The translations under genes and the position numbers were made by a program. Under the pieces are notes generated by a model. That model ran no database searches, was not told the DNA's origin, and worked only from the letters and a program-made list of their open reading frames with translations. Positions 6,902-14,252 of a stretch of DNA of 36,278 bases are shown here, one piece after another (the stretch's first letter is position 1; each line of letters begins with the position of its first letter). Origin of the DNA: Verrucomicrobiales bacterium (GTDB lineage Bacteria > Verrucomicrobiota > Verrucomicrobiia > Verrucomicrobiales > DEV007); the NCBI GenBank assembly GCA_028281705.1, contig JANQJH010000497.1:1-36278 (forward strand), in the 5' to 3' direction.

Positions 6902-8896
6902 CTATTCCTTGATGTCTACCGGCCTGTTGTCGCGTTCCTCAAGTAGACGCTGAACTTCCGCAGTGATGACGGATCCGTCGTCGAGCAACAACACGGCGTC
7001 ACCTTGCCGGCTGAGACTTGGCGGCCGCTGCGAAATCCAGCGCTGGATCGCTTCGACGGCCTTGGCATCTGCGGTCTCGCCTTCCGCGAGAAAGTCATAG
7101 TCGAAATCGGAGAAGCCCGGCAGCGTTTTCAGGCTACGGTGGGCCACGTAGCGTACGACGCCGTAGGGATCTTTCAACAGATGCGCTTGAAAAGGGGCCA
7201 GCCAATCGGAACCGGAGGTGGCTTGCGCCGCCTGCCATCCGACGTGCCAGGCGACGATGACGCGTTGGGCCGCATGGCCTTTGAGGAGCCACAAGAGAGC
7301 GGCCGAATAGGTTTTCTGTTCCGCTGAAAGATCGACCGGCTGGTGGCCGTAGTTGGCTGCCAGGTGCTGCTGAGTCCACTGCAGCGTTTTATCTAAATGA
7401 CAGAGATTGCAGGCATTGGGCACGCCTAACCTGGCACTGCTAGTCACATTGGGAGAGCGAATGGAATGACTGCGAATTGCATTGAACAAGGCGTAACTTG
7501 TGTGGGGCATGTGGCAATTGAGGCAATTGCTGCCCGTGGAATCGGGGGCATGAAAGGTGTGCTGGCGAATTGCCTCATTGTATTTTGGCTCGGTGTGACA
7601 GCTGGTGCACGAACGCGAATCGCCTCCCTCGGGTTTGAGCTGATCGACAGGATGGCTGGCGTGCATCGAGTGGCAGGATAGGCAGGACATCTTCCCGCGC
7701 TGGAAACAGGCCGAATCTGAGATCGCGGTGTATTCTCTCCCTCCCGCCAGGATGGTCCCGTCGTCCCACCAACGTTCGCGGAAGAAACTCGGGTTGTTCC
7801 GGTAATCCTCCCAGCGTTCCTCGGGTGAGCTTTCGTTGGGAAAGGAGATGTAAAAACGCAGGGCATGGAGGTCATCGCCGGGCCGATACTGCACACCCTC
7901 GGTGGCATACCGCATCCCCTCGGCATCGTGGCGGATATAGACCCCGTGACACTGACCACAGACCTGACTGGAGCGCCGATGGTCCAGGTCATCCGGATTG
8001 ACGATGGTCGGATCCGGTTTCCTCGCTTGATGCAAGTGAAAGCGTCGCCACGGATTCTGGTTGGCACGAATATGCTCTTCGGCTGGTCCATGACAGGCTT
8101 CGCAGGAGATCCCCAGCTCTCCCACCTCCGTTTGAAAACCCCCTTCCTTCGTGTTCGTCTGCAGTCCCGGGTTTTGACCGGTGCTGTGGCAACTGATGCA
8201 GTGGTTGTTCCATTGCGTGATCATGCGCGGCGCTTCAGGAGCACGCATGAATCCTTCTTCGCGCGGAATCCAGCGTTGATCCTTGATTAGATAGATCAAT
8301 GGCAGGGTTTGCAGCAGGTTGCCATACTTGGGATCACCCGTCACCCAGTAGGTCTGATAGTGGTGCGAACCGGTGCACATGACGACGCGCCGGTGGACGC
8401 GCGGGATATCCTCGAGTTTTGTCGGTTTTCCGCCCTGCACGACGTACATCATTTCTTTCGGGTCCGGCATTTCCGCCCAGAACTCCTCATCCTTGCGGTA
8501 AACCCGATAGGCCAAGCCTTCCGATAGAATGGTGGTGTCGTCGAAGCTCCCCAAGACCGTTTCCGGCGTTGCCGGCTGGGTCATCGTGCGATGAAACGTC
8601 CGGTGCCATGAAGCATACTCGCCGGGGTGACAAGACTGACACTTGTTGGAGGAGACGTAGTGATCGTCCCGCGACTTGGGTAGGAATTTGGAAAGCGAGG
8701 CCGAGTTCTTCGCGCGCTCGTGGGACATCAGTACTGCCCAGACCGATGAAATGGCAATGGCGCCTCCCAAAACCAGGATGCTTCCGATTAGGCCACGAGT
8801 GAACTTGGTCTCACTGCTCATCGATCGATCAGGGTGAGGCGGCCGTTGTTTTTTTGGTTTACCATTTCCTGATGGCAACGGCTCGGGGTGCATCAT
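6902..8896 (-). CDS. Membrane-anchored octaheme c-type cytochrome
   Basis: The start is set at the ATG at 8896 because AGGAGA lies 9 bp upstream; the ORF-track extension to 9430 runs across the divergent gene. The product is 664 aa. A polar N-terminus is followed by a membrane segment at about residues 36-56 ('LIGSILVLGGAIAISSVWAV') that anchors the protein facing the periplasm. Eight CxxCH heme motifs are visible, at Cys 86, 233, 265, 313, 405, 430, 458 and 496. The first, 'KCQSCHPGEYASWHRTFHRT', is the type seen in cytochrome c554-like multiheme proteins. The region 525-600 ('LLKDPYGVVRYVAHRSLKTL') looks like a HEAT-type helical repeat. I see no motif marking it as nitrite reductase or hydroxylamine oxidoreductase. 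Electron transfer in the envelope is the safe call. It is co-transcribed with the 150-aa membrane protein. Confidence 0.88.
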   Translation of the reverse strand: MMHPEPLPSGNGKPKKQRPPHPDRSMSSETKFTRGLIGSILVLGGAIAISSVWAVLMSHERAKNSASLSKFLPKSRDDHYVSSNKCQSCHPGEYASWHRTFHRTMTQPATPETVLGSFDDTTILSEGLAYRVYRKDEEFWAEMPDPKEMMYVVQGGKPTKLEDIPRVHRRVVMCTGSHHYQTYWVTGDPKYGNLLQTLPLIYLIKDQRWIPREEGFMRAPEAPRMITQWNNHCISCHSTGQNPGLQTNTKEGGFQTEVGELGISCEACHGPAEEHIRANQNPWRRFHLHQARKPDPTIVNPDDLDHRRSSQVCGQCHGVYIRHDAEGMRYATEGVQYRPGDDLHALRFYISFPNESSPEERWEDYRNNPSFFRERWWDDGTILAGGREYTAISDSACFQRGKMSCLSCHSMHASHPVDQLKPEGGDSRSCTSCHTEPKYNEAIRQHTFHAPDSTGSNCLNCHMPHTSYALFNAIRSHSIRSPNVTSSARLGVPNACNLCHLDKTLQWTQQHLAANYGHQPVDLSAEQKTYSAALLWLLKGHAAQRVIVAWHVGWQAAQATSGSDWLAPFQAHLLKDPYGVVRYVAHRSLKTLPGFSDFDYDFLAEGETADAKAVEAIQRWISQRPPSLSRQGDAVLLLDDGSVITAEVQRLLEERDNRPVDIKE

Positions 8897-8905
8897 GCAT
8901 TGATT

Positions 8906-8911
8906 TCTCCT
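8906..8911 (-). promoter_or_regulatory. Shine-Dalgarno that decides the cytochrome start
   Basis: The minus strand reads AGGAGA-AATCAATGC-ATG, with the ATG at 8896. This is the clearest ribosome-binding site in the window and supports a start 178 codons downstream of the one in the ORF track. Confidence 0.65.
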
Positions 8912-9080
8912 GAGAGTCCAGACTCGTAATTCTCTCTCACAAGAAATCTTCCACAGTGCCCATGCTTGCGGCCGGGAATGTTCTTGCCTGAAATTCGCTG
9001 TCTTGTTATTCAAAGAAGTGAGGGATGCCCGAGTGAATCTGAGATTGGGGACGCTCCATAACGTGAACTCTCTACTGACT

Positions 9081-12000
9081 ATGAATGCTGCCAGAATCGC
9101 CTTGTTTTTCATGTTGCTTACCTCCTTCAACGGCCTCGGCCAAGGACCGCTGTTCTCGGAGGATTTCGAAGGCTTGACCTTGGGTCCCAATGTGGACGAG
9201 GGCGTTGGCGGCGAGATGGTATGGACCAATGAGCCGCCGGCGGAATGGACCATCGACAATAGCGAACTCTTCGGTGCTGACGAAGATGGCGTGGGCGTGA
9301 CGGAATGGAAAGGTTGGTCCTTTGCCAGCAAGGACTGGTGGGTTGAGGCGGCGGGAGACCAGCGTCGCTCCGAGTGGTCCGGCGGCACCGACACCGTGGC
9401 CATTGCCGATCCCGATGAATGGGATGACATCGGTGGTCCCGGAGGGCAGCAACAAGGGGGCTACAATACCTACCTGAGTACGCCGGCCATCGATATCAGC
9501 GGCATCGATGCCGGTTCCGCGGTGCTGAGCTTCGATTCGAGTTGGCGCCCGGAGTTCGATGATAACTATCATCAATCGGGCAATCTGCGAGTGTCCTTCG
9601 ATGGCGGCGAGCCGGTGGAACTGTTTGAATGGCTGTCGGATTCGAGTTCGCCTAACTACAAGGATGAGGCGATCGATGAGCGGGTGACCGTGCCCTTGAA
9701 CAATCCCGAGGGAGCCCAGGAGATGGTCATCACGTTTGGCATGTTCGACGCCGGCAACGACTGGTGGTGGGCCATCGATAACATTGAAGTCAAGACGGGG
9801 GCGGTGATCACGCGTTTGGTCGCTCGGCCGAGTTCCTTGACTATGGATTTGGCGGATACGGGATCAAGCAAGATCGACACCAACACGCTCGAGCTCGAGA
9901 TCGATGGCGAGCCGGTGTCGGCGGCGGTGACCCGGGTGGAGGATCTGGTGATTCGGATCGTGCACACGCCGTCGCCTCCTTTTGCCGCGGAATCGACCCA
10001 TGCCTATGTCATCAACGCCAATGATGAGGCCGGCCAGCCGGTGCAGTTTGAGGGGACGTTTGAGATCTTGCCGACGAATATTTTCGCCGGCGGATTTTTC
10101 ACCACGCGTCAGGTTTGGGCCGACGGAGACCAGATCACGGATTCGGGATCCGCTGAGGCCGCGCTGAGCGGGGAACTCAACCTGCAGGGCGATGTCACGG
10201 TGCGGCATCCCATCGCGCACTTCCACGACAACTCCGGGCCGGCCATCCAGCCGGATCTCTCCATACCCTATCCGCTGTGGACGGAGCCGGATCAATTGGC
10301 GGAGGCCAACATCCTGGCGGGCGAGAGACTTGGCGGTGGTCTGGGTGACCGCGACCACTTTGCTACCGAGACGACAGGAGAATTCTTTCTCCGTGAGGGG
10401 GGGAACATCCTATTCGTCGTCAGCGTGGCCTACGGTTTTACGCTGGAGATCGACGGCGCCGTCGTTGGGGAGGATACGCATCGCTTTCGCAGCAACACGG
10501 TGATGGATGTCGATCTCGAAGCGGGCAAGCACACCCTTCGGCTGCTGCATTGGGCGGACACGGGGGCGGCCGGTGTCAGTCTCTTTGTCAGCCGGGCCCC
10601 GGATCTTGGCGCAGCGGATGAAGTGGTGGTCGACATCGACAGCTATGAAGTCCTGGCCGGCTTCAACATCCATGACGTGATCACGGGAGACACGGATGGC
10701 GATGGGATGGACGATTTCAAAGAGAACTTTTTCTTTGGCGATCTGAGCAAAGACGGCAGTGGGGACACGGACGATGATGGGCTTACCGATGGACAGGAGC
10801 TGGCCTCGCGTGCGGACCCGACGGTCAAAGATAGCGATGGTGACGGCTTGGAAGACGGCAACGAAGTCAATGATCTGAGCACGGATCCGGCAAACGCCGA
10901 CTCCGACGGCGACAGCCTAACGGATGGCAATGAAGTGAACGATCTGAATACCGATCCTAACAAGGCGGATACGGATGACGACACCTTCGATGATCATGTG
11001 GAGGTCGCTCTGGGCAACGACCCCCTGGACGGTGCCGATAAGCCGGATGCGATCATTGCGGTGAACCGAGGCGCCTGGAATGACGGCGCCACGTGGTCAG
11101 ACGGGTTGGCGCCGAGTGCGGGGAAGCATTACGTCGCGGTGAGCACGGTGTCTTCGAGGCTGCTCAGTGCGGCGGGAGCATTTGCTGGGGACTCCCTCAC
11201 GCTCATTGGACCGGACATGAATCTGGATCTCGTGCATGCGGGTGACGCCTCGGCAAACCTCATTCTGAACAATGCCAGCATCAACGCGAAGGGGGACCTT
11301 GGACTGGATGGGGCCCTGGACATCCGAGGAGATGTGTTGGTCGCCGTGGGCGCCAATGATCTGGAGCTCAAGTCCCGGTTAATGGGAACGGGGAATCTGA
11401 CCTTCCAGGGCGGGAACGAAATCGATTTTCAGGGGAGCATTGCCTTGACGGGGGCGGGGAGCACGTTTGCCGGTCCCGTCGACGTCATTGGCACGGACGT
11501 GGCGGGGATCACGGCGGGTTCGTTGGGCACGGGGTCGTTGCTGACGGCGAGCGGGGGCATCGACTTCGGCTACAATTATGCGAGTCCTACGGCCCTTCTG
11601 AAGATTCAAGGAGACAACTTTCGCCTTGTCCTGGGTGGCGAGATCACCATGGCGGACATTGTCGGTGTGGGGACCGACGGCGGTGTGCTCTTCAGTTTGC
11701 GTGAACTCGCGGGCGACGGTCCTTACACGGCGGAGAATTTGCTGGAGGTCTTTCAGTTAGACGAGGGCATTACCGGTGAGGGATCGATTGCATTGTTAGG
11801 CAGCGACAGCGATACGGATCTTGACGGTCTTCTGGACGCTTGGGAGAACGAGCACTTCGGAGACCTCGAGGCCACACCGGAGGGTGATCCCGACGGTGAC
11901 GGCTTGGCTAACCTGACGGAACAGAACGCGGGAACGGATCCCAACGAAGGGGATTCCGACGGGGACACCCTGACAGACGGCGAGGAATTCAACACGCACG

Positions 12001-13013
12001 GTTCAGATCCGTCCAAGGCGGACACCGATGGCGATGGGTTGGATGACGCGGCAGAAGTGGCCGCGGGGACGGACCCGCGAAGCGCAGATACGGATGGCGA
12101 CGGGGTGAACGATGGCGAAGATGCGGATCCCCTACAGTTTGACGCGGGGAACACCCTGATCGTACACTACGACTTCAACGAGGGGAGCGGGACCACTATC
12201 GGAAACGCCGGGTCGGGTCCTGATGGTGTGTTGGTCAATGCCCATGGGGGCGCCTGGGTTGCCAGTGGATCGCCCGATGGCAGTGGTTACCTCAATTTCA
12301 CCGCGGATGGCGCCACGGGAGCGGAGGCGCAACATGTCGCGACCGGCTTGGATGCCAGTGCCATTCCCGTCTCCGGTGAGGTGGATTATACCATGATGGC
12401 CTGGGTCCGTGCGGGTTCGACGGCGGGGGACAACATGATTTTCGGCCAATTGAGCGAAGACAACGTCTTGCACAATGGTATCCGTGGAGCGGCCTACCAC
12501 CAGGGACACTGGGGGAATGACATCACCGTGGGTTCGGTCGTGGTGGATGAGTGGCACCATGTGACCTGGCTCTATCAAGGTGGGGAGCAGAGCATCCTGG
12601 TGGACGGCGTGGAGGTCGGCAGCGGGGCTAGAGGCAGCCTCGCGGTCGAGAGCGAAATCGTTATTGGGGCGACGCGAGGCGACCAGGATCGGGATTTCGA
12701 AGGTGATCTGGACGATGTGAGGATCTACGCGGCGGCTCTCCCTGCTAGCGAAATTGCCAGGATCGCCGCCGGCGGTGGGGGGGACGTCTCTCCCGGTGAT
12801 CGGCCGGGGACGATCAGCGACGTGGTGAAAGCCGACGGCGGTGTCGGCGCCATTTCGTTTGGCTTCCCAGTGGGAACGACATTTGATGTCGAGTATTCGA
12901 CGGACTTGCAGACGTGGACGGTGATCGCTACCGATGTGACGGGTAACTTTGAGGACGGCGATGCCGGCCGGATCGGCAGCTCGGCGGGTTACTACCGTGG
13001 AGTGGCCAAGTGA
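9081..13013 (+). CDS. Giant exported multidomain protein (MAM-like, PA14-like, TSP3, beta-roll, LamG, C-terminal tail)
   Basis: The start is set at the ATG at 9081, giving 1310 aa with the signal peptide 'MNAARIALFFMLLTSFNGLG'; the ORF-track start at 9003 adds residues unlike a leader. Residues ~25-260 form a jelly-roll domain of the MAM or 'choice-of-anchor' type ('FSEDFEGLTLGP ... WWWAIDNIEV'). An Ig-like segment follows to ~350, then a PA14-like domain (~350-535, 'GFTLEIDGAVVGEDTHRFRS'). A first TSP3 calcium-binding block is at ~535-650 ('DTDDDGLTDGQE', 'DSDGDGLEDGNE'). Next is a ~240-residue beta-rich domain opening with 'GAWNDGATWSDGLAPSAGK', shared with the protein at 21125-24460. A second TSP3 block (~910-1020), a LamG domain (~1025-1225) and a C-terminal 'EYSTDLQTW...YYRGVAK' tail complete it. 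Probably a surface or adhesion protein. It is divergent from the cytochrome gene. Confidence 0.85.
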   Translation: MNAARIALFFMLLTSFNGLGQGPLFSEDFEGLTLGPNVDEGVGGEMVWTNEPPAEWTIDNSELFGADEDGVGVTEWKGWSFASKDWWVEAAGDQRRSEWSGGTDTVAIADPDEWDDIGGPGGQQQGGYNTYLSTPAIDISGIDAGSAVLSFDSSWRPEFDDNYHQSGNLRVSFDGGEPVELFEWLSDSSSPNYKDEAIDERVTVPLNNPEGAQEMVITFGMFDAGNDWWWAIDNIEVKTGAVITRLVARPSSLTMDLADTGSSKIDTNTLELEIDGEPVSAAVTRVEDLVIRIVHTPSPPFAAESTHAYVINANDEAGQPVQFEGTFEILPTNIFAGGFFTTRQVWADGDQITDSGSAEAALSGELNLQGDVTVRHPIAHFHDNSGPAIQPDLSIPYPLWTEPDQLAEANILAGERLGGGLGDRDHFATETTGEFFLREGGNILFVVSVAYGFTLEIDGAVVGEDTHRFRSNTVMDVDLEAGKHTLRLLHWADTGAAGVSLFVSRAPDLGAADEVVVDIDSYEVLAGFNIHDVITGDTDGDGMDDFKENFFFGDLSKDGSGDTDDDGLTDGQELASRADPTVKDSDGDGLEDGNEVNDLSTDPANADSDGDSLTDGNEVNDLNTDPNKADTDDDTFDDHVEVALGNDPLDGADKPDAIIAVNRGAWNDGATWSDGLAPSAGKHYVAVSTVSSRLLSAAGAFAGDSLTLIGPDMNLDLVHAGDASANLILNNASINAKGDLGLDGALDIRGDVLVAVGANDLELKSRLMGTGNLTFQGGNEIDFQGSIALTGAGSTFAGPVDVIGTDVAGITAGSLGTGSLLTASGGIDFGYNYASPTALLKIQGDNFRLVLGGEITMADIVGVGTDGGVLFSLRELAGDGPYTAENLLEVFQLDEGITGEGSIALLGSDSDTDLDGLLDAWENEHFGDLEATPEGDPDGDGLANLTEQNAGTDPNEGDSDGDTLTDGEEFNTHGSDPSKADTDGDGLDDAAEVAAGTDPRSADTDGDGVNDGEDADPLQFDAGNTLIVHYDFNEGSGTTIGNAGSGPDGVLVNAHGGAWVASGSPDGSGYLNFTADGATGAEAQHVATGLDASAIPVSGEVDYTMMAWVRAGSTAGDNMIFGQLSEDNVLHNGIRGAAYHQGHWGNDITVGSVVVDEWHHVTWLYQGGEQSILVDGVEVGSGARGSLAVESEIVIGATRGDQDRDFEGDLDDVRIYAAALPASEIARIAAGGGGDVSPGDRPGTISDVVKADGGVGAISFGFPVGTTFDVEYSTDLQTWTVIATDVTGNFEDGDAGRIGSSAGYYRGVAK

Positions 13014-13108
13014 GCCTGCTTGACGTGCGGAATCCCTCGGTCGGTAAGTAGCCGGCGGGAGAGACAGACAGAGTTGTTGTTTTTCGGATTTTGCGCTTTA
13101 GTGACGGG

Positions 13109-13710
13109 ATGTCGGTTGCTGTTCAAGGGCGGAAATACCTCTCGCCGGAGGAATACCTGGAGATGGAGCGGGCCGCGGAATTCAAGAGTGAATACGCGGA
13201 TGGGGAGGTGTTTGCCATGTCGGGAGGAACGCTGCCGCATAGCGTAATCGCGGGGAATCTCTTATCGAACGTCCATCAGAGGCTAGTCGGGCGGCCTTGC
13301 CTGGTGCTTAACAGTGGCATGAAAGTCTGGATTGCGGAGGCGGACAAATTTGCCTATCCGGACATGTCGGCGCTCTGTGGGGAGCCGGAGTTTACGATGA
13401 TACCCGTGAGGTGATCACCAATCCAAGTTTCATCGCCGAGGTCCTCTCTCCTTCGACGGAGCTGTATGATCGGGGCGAGAAATTTCGGAAGTACCAACGG
13501 CTTGGCTCCTTGCAGGAGTACCTGCTGCTCTCGCAATCCGAGATGCTGGCGGAGCTTTACCGGCGCCAAGAAGATGGTACCTGGAACCTCCGGGTTGCGG
13601 ACCGGTCGGAAGACTTGCTGGTGTTACCCTCGATCGGCTGCGAGATCAACTTGGGTGCCCTCTACGAGAAGGTGGTGTTTGAGTCCGAGAACAAGCCGCG
13701 TGGGGAGTGA
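13109..13710 (+). pseudogene. Uma2-family endonuclease-like gene split by a one-base frameshift
   Basis: Two ORFs, 13109-13414 ('MSVAVQGRKYLSPEEYLEME...') and 13411-13710 ('...ITNPSFIAEVLSPSTELYDRGEKF'), are consecutive halves of one Uma2-family (PF05685) protein of ~200 aa. Family members read '...CGEPEFYDDTREVxxNPxxIxEVLSPST'. Here the DNA is GAG TTT ACG ATG; adding one T to the TTT at 13391-13393 restores 'EFYDDTREVITNPSF' exactly. The restrictase-like core residues are otherwise present (YPD in the first half, 'EVLSPST' and 'EYLLLSQ' in the second). So it is either a recent inactivating deletion in a T run or a base-calling error. Uma2 proteins are abundant PD-(D/E)xK-fold proteins, often spread by transfer, of unclear function. 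The ATG at 13109 is preferred over the in-frame ATG at 13091 on family alignment. Confidence 0.85.
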
Positions 13711-13711
13711 G

Positions 13712-13727
13712 CGCTCTGAGGAGAGCG
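13712..13727. terminator. Short hairpin just after the Uma2 stop
   Basis: CGCTCT-GAGG-AGAGCG forms a perfect 6-bp stem with a 4-base loop, beginning one base after the Uma2 stop codon and lying between two convergent genes. No T run follows, so intrinsic termination would be weak. Listed as a possible transcript-end structure only. Confidence 0.3.
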
Positions 13728-13744
13728 GAGTCGTCTCTCGGAGT

Positions 13745-14185
13745 TCAAGTTTTTGGGCGGAACAGGAGGCCGGTGGCGGGGCGGGTCAAGACTTCGAGCT
13801 GCCAGGCGAGGATGCCGAGGGCGCCGAGCAAGATGGCAGGCATGAACCGAGCGGGCACCTCAAATGGAACGGGATTGCCGAACCAATGGAGAAGGGCTGT
13901 GGAGCCGTTCACGGCGAGAGCGGCGAACACGAGGAAGAGCAGCGCAAGGAGGATGGTTTCGGCGATTGCCACCCAGCGAGCCAAGGGGGAACCGAGTAAC
14001 ATCCCGACGGCGACGAAAAGGCTCACGGCGCCGAGATTGACGGAGAGGACATCGCGTGAGTGGGCAATGATCATTTCCACCACGGCGACGGTGCCATGGA
14101 CAAAAAACAGGGCGACGACGATGGCCAGGGAGACGGGAAATCGAACCCGGTCTGGCGGTGAGAGAGACGAGTCTGGAGTTTCCAT
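13745..14185 (-). CDS. Four-helix integral membrane protein, unknown function
   Basis: A 146-aa protein with four predicted membrane helices, near residues 16-38, 46-66, 69-95 and 113-131, and a short polar N-terminus ('METPDSSLSPPDRVRF'). One His lies at the end of helix 1 ('FFVHGTVAVVEMIIAHSRD'). No family is recognised. It sits 67 bp downstream of the SWIM-SNF2 helicase gene on the same strand and converges on the Uma2 gene. I see no motif that ties it to the helicase; shared transcription is possible. Confidence 0.65.
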   Translation of the reverse strand: METPDSSLSPPDRVRFPVSLAIVVALFFVHGTVAVVEMIIAHSRDVLSVNLGAVSLFVAVGMLLGSPLARWVAIAETILLALLFLVFAALAVNGSTALLHWFGNPVPFEVPARFMPAILLGALGILAWQLEVLTRPATGLLFRPKT

Positions 14186-14252
14186 GCCAACTCACTTTGA
14201 CCACCAATCGATCGCCGCGTTCAATCACGGCTACAGCGACGGCATGGGATCT

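Noticed and set aside
8897-9430. N-terminal 178 residues of the ORF-track version of the octaheme cytochrome
   Set aside because: This part runs antisense through the start of the divergent gene at 9081, and a strong Shine-Dalgarno marks the ATG at 8896.
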